From the NCBI GenBank assembly GCA_030272155.1, contig CP126202.1, forward strand, positions 806,001-870,000: a DNA stretch of 64,000 nt, read 5' to 3'. Below are positions 48,644 to 61,203 of this stretch, one piece after another; position 1 is the first letter of the stretch, and every line of letters starts with the position of its first letter. The position numbers and the translations under genes are program-made. The stretch comes from Tetradesmus obliquus (lineage: Eukaryota; Chlorophyta; Chlorophyceae; Sphaeropleales; Scenedesmaceae). Below the pieces are notes generated by a model. The model worked only from the letters and a program-made list of their open reading frames with translations. It did no database searches and had not been told where the DNA came from.

Positions 48644-49188
48644 GTTCTGAAGCTTGAGCTGCACTCGAGTGCTGAGCTCAGCAGGCTGCGGTTCTGCCAC
48701 AGCTGCCAGCTGCTTCACTGCTGAGGCCGTTTGCACCGTGACATCTTTACAATTAAGAATCCCAAATTTGGCATGTGGTAAAGCATTGCCTTTGCAAGAG
48801 ACTGCCACCTCTGGCTCAACCAGCAGCTGAGTGGGGCCCTCAACACTGTTTGGATGGCAACAGCCTGATGCTGATTTTGCCGAAAAAAGCAGGTTTGGCC
48901 TGATAACACATCCCTAGAATTCTTTAACGTCTGTGGACTGTCAAACGTACACCGTTTGCCATTCAGCAGTGCTGCAATGCAGCAGCACCACTGGTGAAGT
49001 CACTTCAGCTGGTGCCTTGGAAGGGCACGAACCAACATGCACACCAGGAAGGAGTTAAGATCATCGGTGGGACAGTTCAGGAGTTGTATCTGAGCGAATT
49101 CAAAAGGCAAAACAGCCGTGCTCAACTGCCTTACGGCTATGCTACACGCCGGGGGCTGAAGTGACAAAACAACCCTAGGTAGTGCCAT
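48644..49188 (-). CDS. Two candidate 5' exons of the SHOC1-like gene
   Basis: 49045-49188 starts with ATG and codes 48 residues (MALPRVVLSLQPP... LPFEFAQIQLLN...) up to a GTGTGC donor. 48644-48826 (61 codons, LLVEPEVAVSCKGNALPHAK...) lies between a CAG acceptor and a GTGAGA donor. The two join in phase 0. A further frame at about 48165-48290 (YQIDAGDTIFHVPCAISAEP) looks coding but its phases do not fit neatly. They could be the N-terminus of the SHOC1-like protein or a separate short gene. Confidence 0.4.
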
Positions 49189-49339
49189 GATTCAAACCGC
49201 AACATCGTCATAGCTGGCATTGGTTCACATTGTTCTAATGACTAAGTTTATTACCTGAACGAAAAAGAATCATTTCATGGGACTCTTGCAACCCTTCCGA
49301 GCACAGCATCATTTCATGGGACTCTTGCAACCCTTCCGA

Positions 49340-51880
49340 GCACAGCATGGACAAGTTTCTGCACATTCTGCCGCTCTGCCTCCCATGGCTGACGCCAAAT
49401 GAACTGTGCATGATAACGTGCACATGCAAATGCTCCGAGCTGCGGGACCTGGTCTTGAGCTTGTCCTGGCAAGACCCCAGCATCGACTTCGAGCTGGACG
49501 GGACGGTCTCTGCCATCGCCTGGCTGCATAAGAACATATGGTCCATGCAGAAGTTACGCCTTAGCATAAGCCTTGGTTTGCCGGGGAGGATGCTGCAGGA
49601 TGTCTTGAAGGGTGGCAGGTGAGCAGCAGCATGAGCGGCAGAACTTCTGCTGCTGAGCAACAGCAGAAGCCGCCATGCCGTCAGCAGGCGCTGCAACCTG
49701 AGCAAGCGACTGCACGGGAAAGAGTTTTTCTTCACGTACTTTTCAGCACCCTGCCCTGCTGGTTGCAAATCATAGTGTCTAAGTCACCTACAAGAGCCGC
49801 GGCTCGTGCTGAAGCACATTGTCGCACCATCGCATCTGTTATCCTTGCAGGAAACTAACCTGCGTATGCATCAAGAGCAAGCACATCCAAGAGCTGCCGC
49901 CTTTTCCACCACAGCTGCAGCAGCTGGATGTTGCAGGCTGCAGCAAGCTGCGTGAACTGCCAGCGCTACCACCCACACTGCAGCAGCTGAACTGCAAAAA
50001 CTGCCAGGACCTGGGGGCGCTGCCTGGCAGCTTGAGCACCACTGCTGTCTCAGTGCTCAATTGCAGCGGCTGTGATCTGCTTGACAGCCTTCCACAGCTG
50101 CCGCCGAGCTTGGTTGAGCTGGATGCGAGTTGCTGCGACAGCTTGCGGCAGCTGCCGGCACTGCCTGAGGGCCTCCAGCGCCTGAACACTGCAGTGTCCC
50201 AAGAGCTGGCAGCGGTGAGCGCAGCTGCTGATCCCTGCTCAAGTGTTACGGTATTCAACCATGTTGCAGCACTAAATCGCTCATGGTTGTTGCGCTCAAG
50301 CGAAGTCAAGCCTGCATTGGTCCAGCATTGCAGCTGTGTTGTGTCCTCAGCCTGGCCTCCTTCAGCCCCATCAACCAGCACTTGACTGACTGCTGCACTC
50401 CGCCCCGTTTGTCTGTTGAACATTCTGCCGCACTCTGCCTTGCAGCTGCCAGAGCTGCCAGCCTCGCTGACTCACTTGGATTGCTATGAGTGCAGCAGCT
50501 TGGAGAAGCTGCCGCAGGTGGCACACACACGCATGATTGAGCTCGCCTGCAACCACTGCTTCCTGCTGGAGGAGCTGCCTGACATGCCAGACAGCCTTGA
50601 GAAGCTGTGGATAGCCGACCTTGAGAAAGTCACCAGGCTACCTCGGATGCCTGCAGAGCGCTTGACGCTGCTGCATGTCTACGATACAGCAGTCAGCCAG
50701 CTGCCTAGCTCTATGCTATTGCTTGAAGAGTTGCAGTGTGGCAGCCCACAGCTCCAGCGGCTACCAGCAATGCCAAGCTGCACAATCCTGAGCTTGAGCG
50801 GCTGCGAGCAGCTGCAGCAGCTGCCAGAGCAGCTGGCTGCTGGTCTCATCGGCCTGGACTGCAGTGGGTGCAGCGGCCTGCAGCAGCTGCCAGCGCAGCT
50901 GCCTGCCAGCCTCACCAAGCTGGACTGCAGGGGATGCAGAAGCCTGCAGCAGCTGCCGGCGCAGTTGCCGCCAAAGCTCGAGTGGTTGAATGTCAGCAAC
51001 TGCACAGCCCTGGATCAACTGCCAGAGCTGCCGCCTACTCTGTGTCTGTTAAGGTGTGAGGGCTGCAGCAGCCTGTGGCAGCTGCCAGACCTGTCACAGT
51101 GCCAAGTGCAGCGCGTGTCGCTAGAGGGGTGCAGTGCACTGAAGGAGGTGCGCGTGGGTGGCCGCACCCTGTTTGAGTTTGTGTGAGGCGTGTTTGGCCA
51201 GGGCTGGATGTGGGGTTGTGAAAGCTGCTGCATGTTATGCAGATGGTCTTGCACTTTGCTGCGCTGCTGCTGCAGTGTACGGTGGCTGTGGCAGCACATT
51301 TTGACTGAATGGGTGGGGACTGTGTTGGATTTGGCAATGGATGTGGCGATGTGGATGCTGGCACACGCCTTGCAGTGGGAAAGTTCAGGATATGAAGTGC
51401 AGATTGAAAAGGCAGTGTGAGCGTGGTTTGGGGGCGGGGTTGTTTTTGACCAAGTTGTGACGGGGCGGTGTGGTTGCTGCTCTGTCCTGTGCAGCATGCA
51501 TCCGGGGGCTAGTCCACACTGTACATGCATGTGCTAAGTGTGTGGTGTGCTGGTGCTGCATGTACACCAGAGTGCAGTGCATGCTCCCCCCTAGAGCTGG
51601 CCCACCTGCATATTGCAGGGTGTTGTACTATGCACCAACAGTCCCAGACTCATATTATGATGATCTACAGTCCTTCAACTGCGAGCAATGCTTGCATGCC
51701 ACGGCGATCTGGCCTGATGTTCTGCTGCTGTGCCAAGTGACTCTAGTAACTTCCAGAAATGTGACTGGCAACAGAGGTGCTGCACTGCTTTGCTGCAGGG
51801 GAGAGTCTCCTGTGCTGCACATAGTTCAATATATGTCTATACTTCGGCACCATGTTATGTAGGTCACATTCTTCCGCACC
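49340..51880 (+). repeat. Segmental tandem duplication, copy 1
   Basis: The whole of gene B plus about 700 bp of 3' flank is repeated at about 52390-55500. In the flanks GGGGCTAGTCCACACTGTAC and CACATAGTTCAA-ATATGTC occur in the same order in both copies. Confidence 0.88.
49347..51186 (+). CDS. F-box-like leucine-rich-repeat protein B
   Basis: Exons 49347-49618, 49851-50214 and 50446-51186 give 458 residues. The first exon holds the F-box-like region (LPWLTPNELCMITCTCKCSELRDL) and the conserved AWLHKNIWSMQKLRLSISL. Exons 2 and 3 hold about fifteen LPX-type LRRs (for example LPALPPTLQQLNCKNCQDL). The protein is nearly colinear with paralogue C. A role as a ubiquitin-ligase adaptor or pathogen-recognition protein is possible but not shown by sequence. 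A (AGAGCACAGCATGG-like) start context is shared with C. Confidence 0.8.
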
Positions 51881-52398
51881 GTGCAGCAGGCAGTGACTGC
51901 CTTGACCGCTGCAGCTGTACAGCGGCCACAATGCAGCAATGGCCCTTGCTCGCAAACTTGCACTCGGGCCTGTTGCCAAAAGCAAGTGTATCACCATGCA
52001 GCCAGAAATCAGGCACACATCGTTGCGACCCACACCAGCTGGCAGCAGGTACCAGCTGGCAGCAGCCTGACCTGAGGTCACCACTAGTAGTGGTACTGCT
52101 GCCACCACCACCGCTGCTCTACGCAGCCATAGCCGCTGAAGCCGTGCTCTGTTGTCACAAACTATGCGTACACCAGATCAAAGAGTCGATTACCAAACCT
52201 GCCGAGGTCCAAGCAGGCGGTTCGACGGTCCAAAGCAGGCGGTCCGACGGTCCAAAGACCCATAACTACAACCGTCGTGTGCAACGACTGCTGATATCTA
52301 CGACACGTGTTATGCTTTTTGCTACATTGCTGCTCATTGTACTGGAAACACCCCCTCGCATCGGATTTTGCAGTCGTTTGCGACCTCCCAAGCACAGC
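51187..52398. other. Region between LRR genes B and C
   Basis: It contains the duplicated 3' flank of gene B up to about 51880, then about 500 bp without visible features apart from a small direct repeat CGGTCCAAAGCAGGCGGT near 52225. Open frames here have no domain. Confidence 0.55.
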
Positions 52399-54365
52399 AT
52401 GGACAAGCTTCGTGAGGTCCTGCAGCTGTGCTTCCCCCGCCTGACGCCAGAAGACATGTGCAGGCTGCAACGCACTTGCCGTGAGCTGCGAGACATGAGG
52501 GTGTCCTGGCGGGACCACAGCATCAACTTCCACCTGAACGAGTCGGTATCTGCTCTCTCCTGGCTGCACAAGAACATCGGCTCCATGCGGAAGCTGAATC
52601 TCAGAATCAGTGTTGTTTTGCCACGGTGGATGCTGCAGCAAGTGATGGAGGCTGGCAGGTGGGCACACGCAGCAAGCAGCAGCAGCAGCAGCAGCAAGCA
52701 GCAGGCGCTGCAGCCTGAGCAAGCCACTGTAATGGCTAGCGTATCTCGAAGATCTTGTTACAGTGAGCAAACTCAATCAGCCAGCTTCCTGCATTTGCTG
52801 CTGCTCAGCGTATTGTAAGACGGCTTGCATGGCTAGTGCCACTACCACTGGCATTGTGTAGGAGCTGCCATCCGCCATTCGATGTTTGCGTGTTTTTGCC
52901 GTCGCCAGTTTTGCCCTGCGTTCAGGTCCTGACTACCTTTTGTGGCTGCTGCTTTTGATGGGGTACACCATCGTCCTTTCTGCCGCCACTTGTCAGGGAC
53001 TTGACCTGCCTCAAAATCAGCAGCGACAACATCACAGAGCTGCCGCCCCTGCCGCCACAGCTGCAGCAGCTGGACGTGGCACACTGCAGCAAGCTGCGGT
53101 CACTGCCAGCGCTGCCACTCACACTGCAGCAGCTGTGCTGTGCAAGTTGCCCTAAACTGGAGAGCCTTCCGCAGCTGCCGCCCAGCTTGGTTGAGCTGGC
53201 TGTGAGCTGCAACAGCCTGCTGCAGCTCCCCGCGCTGCCTGAAGGCCTGAAGCGCCTGGACACTGCAGGATGCACAGCGCTGACAGCGGTGAGCTCAGCT
53301 GCTGGGTGCTGCTCGTGCCAAGATCCTAACATCGAGTATGCTGCAGCATGTGAAGCGCTGACAGTGGTGCACAGCAGCGCCTGAACCCTGCTGAAGTTTA
53401 CTGTGATCCAGTAACAGTGTTGGCGGGCATGGCTTCTGGTACTGTGCAGTCACACCTGGCAAGATACAGCCAGACAATTCGGCTACACACAGCAGCTGTC
53501 ACACTTGCAGTCTGGCAGCTCTGCATCACTGGCACTGTTGTCACTCCCGTAGGAAGTCACGCATGCGCATTCAGCAATGATGGCAGGTGTGTTTCCTGCT
53601 GCCAGCCTGACCCAATCAGCCAGCGTGTTCCCAGCAATCAGCACGCGACTGACTGCTGCACGCTGCCTCTCTGCCTTGCAGCTGCCAGAGCTGCCAGCGT
53701 CGATGACTCACCTGAGATGCTACGCATGCCACAGCTTGGAGCAGCTGCCGCAGCTGGCGCACACGGGCATGATCGAGCTAGTATGCCAAGACTGCCCACT
53801 GCTGCAGGAGCTGCCAGACATGCCAGGCAGCCTTAAGAAGCTGTGGGCAGGCGGCCTCACTCAAGTCGACAGGCTACCCAGGCTGCCTGCAGAGGGATTG
53901 CAAAGGTTGTCTATCCAAGGAACAGCGATCAGCGAGTTGTTCAGCTCATTCAGCGTATTCCCAAGCCTTCAGGAGTTGCGGTGCGGCAAGACACCCATCC
54001 GGCAGCTGCCAGAGCTGCCAAGCTGCACTTCGCTGAGCTTAGTCGGCTGCAAGCAGCTGCAGCAGCTGCCAGAGCAGCTGCCTGCTGGCCTCATCGACCT
54101 GGACTGCAGCGGATGCAGCGCACTGCAGCGGCTGCCAGCGCAGTTGCCACCCAAGCTCGTGAACCTGTGGCTCTGGAATTGCACAGCACTGGAGCAGCTG
54201 CCAGAGCAGCTGCCTGCCAGCCTCACACTCGTCAACTGCAGTGGCTGCAGCAGCCTGCGGCAGCTGCCAGACCTGTCACAGTGCCAGGTGAAGAGCTTGA
54301 TTCTGAAGGGGTGCGGTGCGCTGAAGAGGGTGCGCGTGGGTGGCTGCACTCTAAGCTATGAGTGA
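52399..54365 (+). CDS. F-box-like leucine-rich-repeat protein C
   Basis: Exons 52399-52658, 52997-53288 and 53682-54365 give 411 residues. F-box-like start: CFPRLTPEDMCRLQRTCREL, then RDHSINFHLNESVSALSWLH. LRRs follow the LPxLPxxLxxLxxxxC pattern, such as LPEQLPAGLIDLDCSGCSAL. It is shorter than B because one LRR block in exon 2 is missing. The intron positions and phases equal those of B (2, 0). Function as for B is unproven. Confidence 0.82.
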
Positions 54366-54589
54366 GGCATGATATGTCTTGATTGTGGTGTTGCTGTGCT
54401 GCTGTGTGTCCCACATGGCGCTGCCCTGGGGCTGCAGTGCATGGATGCCCAGGAGCGAGCTTGCGACCTCAGGGTTTGAAGGTCGGCCCCCATCGGCCTT
54501 TTTGCCAACTTCCGCGCTTGGGTGGCTGCACTCTTGACTTTGAGTGAGGCGCGTTTGTTTTGTTGGGCCGTTTGTGGTGCTGTGACAGC

Positions 54590-54820
54590 TGCTGCATGCT
54601 TTGCATTATGCTGCTGTGTGTCTTGCAATGTGCTGCTGCATGTCTTCCATTGTGCTGCTGCATGTCTTCCATTGTGCTGCTGCGTGTCTTGCATTGCGCT
54701 GCTGCATTTTGTGCATTGCGCTGCGGTATGCTTTGCATTGTGCTGCTGTATGGTTTTGCAGTGTGCTGCTGCATGCTTTGCATTATGCTGCTGTGTGTCT
54801 TGCAATGTGCTGCTGCACTG
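54590..54820 (+). repeat. Minisatellite, about 21-bp unit, about 11 units
   Basis: Units such as TGCTGCTGCATGTCTTCCAT and TGCTGCTGTGTGTCTTGCAA repeat head to tail with variation. The paralogous flank of gene B (about 51226) has only one unit-like sequence, so the array expanded after the duplication. Confidence 0.88.
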
Positions 54821-55965
54821 TAGTGTGAAAAGGCAGTGTGAGCGTGGTTTACGGCGGGGTTGTTTCTGGAGAAGGCGTGACGGCGCGGTGTGGTTAGCGC
54901 TTCGTCATGTGCAGCATGCATCCCGGGGCTAGTCCACACTGTACATGCATATGCCAAATGTGTGGTGTGCTGGTTCTGCCAGGATTGCAGTGTATGCTCC
55001 CCCCTAGTGCTGTCCCACCTGCATATTGCTATGTAATGTACTATGTACCAATAGTGTATGATGAAGTACAGTGTGTGGTGTGCTGGTTCTGCCAGAAATG
55101 CAGTGCATCAGTGGCTGCTCCCCCCCTGGTGCTGGCCCACCTGCATAATGCAGTGTACTTCAATATGTACCAACAGTCTATGATGAGTACAGTCCTTCAT
55201 TTCCGAGCAATGCTTGCATGCCATGTTGAGTAGCCATGATGGATTCGGGGGCCCTTCTCACTGTTTTGATACACATTATGCTGATTGTGGTTGAATTGTT
55301 TGCCTGCGTGCACGTTGTAACTCTTTAGAATGCAAGGTCTCGGCGATCTGGCTTAATGTTCGGCTGCTGTGCCAAAGTGACTGGCATGAGAGGTGCTGCA
55401 CTGCTTTGCAGGAGTCTCCTTTGCTGTGCTGCACATAGTTCAAAATATGTCTATACCTCGATGGTGCCGAGTAATGTAGGTCACATTTGTTTAGTTGATA
55501 AGAATTCTATTCTCTCTCAACGTGTCATTGGACTACAATGCAGACACCAAACAATGCACTGGCAGTCAGGCTGGCAGAGGCAGTGACAGCTGGTGACATC
55601 GTGCGACCATTATGGTTCGACCCTGCATAGATTTAGCAAACGTAAACGAATCTACTGCGTTACCGGCAGGCGAACAAGCATACAACTTTGAACACGCTCG
55701 CATCTCAGGCCCTGAGGGTCAACCAACGGTGGTTTCACCGACCCGGTGCGGTCCGCACTGCCTGAGGCAACAGCTGTCAGTTTGCATGCACTTTCGGCCA
55801 AATATACACATGCTATCTAGAATGAAAGTTCTTGTCTTCTGTGTCCTGGCGCTCAATCATACACATCGCAGCATGCGACAAGCGTCCACTCTGAATCCGT
55901 TCATCCGTGCATCTGTGCGTGCATGGCAGAATTGAATATGGTTCGAGTATGACGAGTTGAAGCTG
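54821..55965. other. Region between LRR gene C and the SGNH gene
   Basis: The first part is duplicated flank (to about 55500). The remaining 450 bp should hold the promoter and 5' untranslated region of the SGNH gene; no motif is recognised. Confidence 0.5.
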
Positions 55966-56265
55966 ATGAGCTGTAAACAAACAGAGCGGGCTTTGCTTGC
56001 AATATGGCTGCAAGGCCTGCTGCTGCTTCAGCCAGTTGCAGTGCTTGCTGCTGCTTCTGCCACCAAAGAACAGGCAACAGCCGCAGCACAGCACGCTTCA
56101 GCTGCATCACCGCGCGCAGACACAGTAAACGTGCAGGTGCATGGCAATCAGCAGGAGCAGGCGCAACAGCAGCAGCAACAACTCAGCACAACATCAATTG
56201 CTGTGTCACCAGCAGCCAAAGAGGATGTGCCACCACCAGCAGCAACACCAGATAAACCAGCAGCA

Positions 56266-56310
<45 letters not shown>

Positions 56311-59044
56311 GCAGAAGCAGCAGCAGCTTCTGATGCAGTTGCTGCCTGGGGCTTCAACCCATCAGATCCAGCACGAGCCAGCGCCATGCTTGCAGCAGCT
56401 GGCGCATACCAGCAAGTGCAGGGCTCATACCAGCACAGCCTGAGCATAGGCAGGAGGCAAAGGTAGGCTATCGCTGCAGCTGTAGACCTGATCAAACCTG
56501 CACCGGCAAGTAGTACAACATATGAAGCAGCTGCTGTAGCCTAGCAGCTGCACTGGCACCAACACAGCCAGGGAAGGCGGCGCAGGTAGCTGACCTCTGT
56601 GCAGCTACCAGTTGTGAAACGTCAAAAAGGAGCACCAGAAGCGGCTGTGCTGTCATGCTTTCCTGACCTCACTAACTAGTTTGGTATGGGTTGCTGCACC
56701 ACTGCCAGCAGCAGCGGCAGCAACAGCAGCGAGTGGTATGTATAGCTAGGCTAACAGTCCTAACATGCAGCACTGCATTATTCGCGGTTGTGCTGCGCAG
56801 CACCCTTGACACAAGGCAGACAGCGCTGGATGTACTCGTGCATGCTGCTTACTGTGTTACCAGGCAGGACACACGAATGCTGCGGCTGAACCTTGAGATG
56901 CATTAGCTTGCTGGGGCATGTGCACAGCAGTTTCTTGTACTGCTGAGCTGCCAAGAGGAGTATCCTGCTGCGCTTCATCAGATGCTGCTGCTGCTGCTGC
57001 CGGTGTTGTGCAGGGCCTTGGTGAATGTTGGCGCTGCGCTGCGGTTGCGCAGGGTGATTGCAGACCTGCAGGCTGGCAAGAATGTGTCAGTCGGCGTCAT
57101 CGGTGGATCCATCAGCTGGTGAGAGCATGACGGCAGCAGCAGCACGATAGCAGCGGCGGCGGCAGATTTGCAGCGCATTCAAGGGCAGCAGCAGCGACAC
57201 AAGCAGCAAATGCACTGACAGCACCAGCGTACATTTGAATGTTCTGCTTGCGCACTGGCATTTGCGACCCGCATTCTCACACATATAGCAGCATAAATGC
57301 TCTCCTGCCTTTGAGCAGCTGTATGCTGGTGCTCCAGCCACTTTGATGTTGTGTTGTCGACACGAGCACTGCAGCGTTCCACTGTACCCCATGCGCTGCG
57401 CACACCCTTCTGCTACTGCTGCTTTGTGCACGGCTGTGCATTGTCACCGCAGGGGCTTCTAAACGCAGTGCGAAGTGAGCGACCGGTTTGCGCTGTTCAC
57501 CAGCTGGCTGCGGCACAACCACATCAAAGTCCTCCTGCTGTGCTGCTGCTGCTGCCTGTGCATTGTCACTGCAGGGGCTTCTACATGCAGCGTGCAGTGA
57601 ACGATTGGTTTGCGTTGTTCACCAGCTGGCTGCGCCGTTGCCTGATTGGCCCCTGCTGCTGCTGCTGCTGCTGCTCTTTGGTTGGCTGTACAACACAGGG
57701 GCTCCTACATGCAGCGCGGCCGAACGACTGGTGTGCACTGTTCACCAGCTGGCTCCGGTGCAACCATGATGAGTGCTCTGCTGCTGCCGCCTGTGCATTG
57801 GTACTGCAGGGGCTTCTACATGCAGCGTGGTGTGAACGATTGGTTTGCGCTGTTCGCCAGCTGGCTGCAGCGCGCCTTCCCAGCTGCAACAGTCACGCAG
57901 CGCAACGGCTGCGTGCCAGCTACCACTGCAGAGTATGTCTCTATGTGCCTGGTGAGTGTGGACAGCTTTACCCGCTATAATTACCTGCGATTCAGCATGA
58001 ACGATGCTGCAGCGCAACGGCGGCGTGCCAGCTACCACTGGGAAATATGTGTCAATGTGCCTGGTGAGTGTGGGCAGCTCAAGCAGCTATTTTGTGTTGA
58101 CTGTCTATGGCTCAGCTGCAACAGTCACGCAGCGCAACGGCTATGTGCCGGCCACCACTGCAGAATATGTGTCAATGTGCCTGGTGAGAGTGGGCAGCTT
58201 TACCTGCTAATTAGTACCTGCGTCTCAACATAGACAATGCTGCAGCCCAATGGCCGCGTGCCAGCCACCACTGAGGTCAGAAGTGGTGCTGGAAAGTGTG
58301 GCGAAAGCAGTCAGCAGCACTACATTTGTAAAGCCTCCAGCACCAGCAAATAATTTCAAGCCATGACTGCATCATTTCGAAGTTTATGAACTAGCTGAGA
58401 CAGGTTTCGATGGGATTAAGGGCCGGTGTGCCTTGAAGTGTGCCGGAGCGATTGAGCTGTTTCCACGAATGCAGTGTCAATGTGCAGCACAAAACGGGCA
58501 GGAGCTCTGAGCCGAATGCTGTCGCTGTACGCTGGCTGCTGATGTTGCAGCCATGCTGCTGGCGCTGCTGCTGTTGGAAAGCAGTATGTAGCTGGATGCT
58601 GCAATGCCATTGTGAAGCAGTATAGTCCTGCTGTTGCTGCCAAGCAGCACAAGCGCCAGATACCATTTGAAACCCACGCTGCAACTCAGCCTGTTTCCCG
58701 CCAACAATGCGCTTTTGCTGCTTGCAGGACAAGTTTGTTGACCGTGACGTTGACTTGATATTCCTGGAGTACGCAATTAACGACGGTTACACAGTGAGTC
58801 TGACGGAAGCGCCGCGCATGTTGCATGCCAAGCAGTAGCTGGTGTAGCAGCAGAACAAACTGTGCATGTGTGTTGCCAGCTCTGCTAAGCGTTGCAGCTG
58901 CAAATGGATATTGCAACAACATAAAGCTTGATGACTGGTGCTGTTCTTGATGCCGCTGCAATCTGCAGCCACCCGCGACGTTCGGCAGAACCTCAACGGA
59001 CAACACCTTTCCCATGCCACAGCGTGACCCACCACACCAACCAC

Positions 59045-59092
<48 letters not shown>

Positions 59093-61161
59093 GTCCAGGA
59101 CACCTCTGTCAACACGCAACATGCCCAAGCCTTTGAGCGGTTGATTCGCAAGCTGCTGCAGCTGCCGCACAAGCCTGCAGTGGTGCTGATGCAGGCTCTA
59201 GCCCAAGGCATATATGGGGCAAGAGGCCTGTTCTACTGGACAGTAGAGGTGAGCTGAGTTGCTGTACACAGTTCCGCCAACAGCCTGGAGGCTTGGTGTT
59301 GTTTTGATGCAGGCGCTGGCTCAGGGCATTTACAGTGCACGGAACTGCCACTGGTCAGTGGAGCTGCGCAGCTGCACAGTACTGCACTTTGCTGAGTGTG
59401 CAAGAGTGAACAAGCTTCCCAAGACAGACCGCCAAACACCCTCACGGCCAACGGTATCTGCTGCATCCCAAGTGTGCTAGAAGTGTGCTTGGAGTGTACT
59501 GTGCTGTGTTATTGACCCAAGCCCAACTTTGCTTGCAGGACCACTATGGAGTCTAGCACTTTGCTTGCAGGACCACTATGGAGTGCTGGCGCAGCGCTAC
59601 CAGCTGCCGCAGCTGCTGATTTTAAGCAGCCCTTGTTTCAGTGCTGTCTTGCCGAGACATCCCAAGTCAGATTGTTGTGCTGATCATTGTATCTCTTCAT
59701 TGGCACTTGCAGGACCACTATGGCGTGCTGGCACAGCACTACCCGCTGCCGCATCAGCCAATTCAAAGCAACCGGTGTTTCATTGCTGTCTGGGAATGCT
59801 GTGCTGATCATTGTATCTCTTCATTGGCACTTGCAGGACCACTATGGGGTGCTGGCGCAGCACTACCAGCTGCCGCAGCTGTCAGTTCGAAACGCCATGT
59901 ACCACGAGGTTTTAGCAGGGGCGCCAGGGTTCAGCACGGCAGAGATATACCCTGATGTTGAGCAGGCGATGCAGCGGCACCCTTCGCAGCTGGGGCACAG
60001 ATACATGGCAGATGTGGCAGGTGCGGTTGTTTTTTTGTGTTTAGTGCTACGATTATTACATTGACAAGTCCTGTTGTGACATTGTATGAGACGGCTCACC
60101 TAATGGTCTGAATATGGTATGCCGGGCTTCTGCAGAAACCAGCCTTTGAGTGTCTGCTGATGAGATTTTAAAACTTGAAAACTGAGAAAAGGCCGCACAG
60201 CCATCATTTGCTAATGGCTTCTGTGCAATGCATCTACTGCCAGCAAAAGCAGCTCTTGAACAGGCCAAGACGTCAACAGGCATACATACATAGCTGCACG
60301 AGTGCAGTGTCAGCCATGAGTGTCGAACGGAGTTGAAATTATGCTTGCAAGCTGAATCTGCACGCTTGCCGGGCTGCCTGCTTGCCTGTCTGCGTGCCTG
60401 GCTGCAGTGACCATGGTGCAGCAAGTGTTCCAAGATATGGCGCTGGCACCAATCGACCTGCAGGATGAGTGGAGCCAGCGGCTGATGCAGGTGGGCAGCA
60501 GCAGCGGCAGCAGCAGCAGTGGCAGCAGCAGCAGCGTAGCCTCGCTGTTCTCGCGACATGTTTGCAGCTGCCAATGTACCTGGCTACCACAAAGACGCCC
60601 GCATGAGCAGCAGCTCGCGCAAATAGCGGGTGCTGAACGCGCACTGCCTTATTGTGCCTGCAGGTACCAACCCCAATGTTCCCTCGCAATTTCGAAGGCC
60701 GCAACCTGGCCTGCCTCATTGGCTCAGACTTCACATCAGTTGTGAATGCCTCACAACATTGACTGCTGTGCCCATGCACTGTGGATACAGGTACCAGCCC
60801 CAATGTTCCCCGGTAACTTTGAAGGCCGCAACCTGGCCTGCCTCATTGGGCCAGAATTCAGATCAGTTGTCAATGCATCCCAACATTGGACCTGGCAGAA
60901 TGACGGCACTGCAGAGAAGCCCAAGTGGGGCTACAGCACCAGCAGCGCCGGCGCAACGTTGGACATAACTGTTGACACGCGTGCAGGTTTGGTGTCAGAA
61001 GATGCTGCGGAAATGGCAGCGGCACATGGTACCACTGCAGATGCTAGGCATGGTGCTGCTGCTGCTGCTGATGCTGGCAGTGGCATCGCAGCAAGTGCTG
61101 TGCGCTTGGAGGCTGCAAAGGCAGCAGCTGAGCCTGGCAGGCACTTGCTCTCACAAGATCT

Positions 61162-61203
<42 letters not shown>

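Larger units (their letters stand above)
52390..55500 (+). repeat. Segmental tandem duplication, copy 2
   Basis: Counterpart of 49340-51880. It is longer because of a minisatellite (54590-54820) and a second internal repeat of the GTGTGGTGTGCTGGTTCTGC segment (54960 and 55073). Confidence 0.88.
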
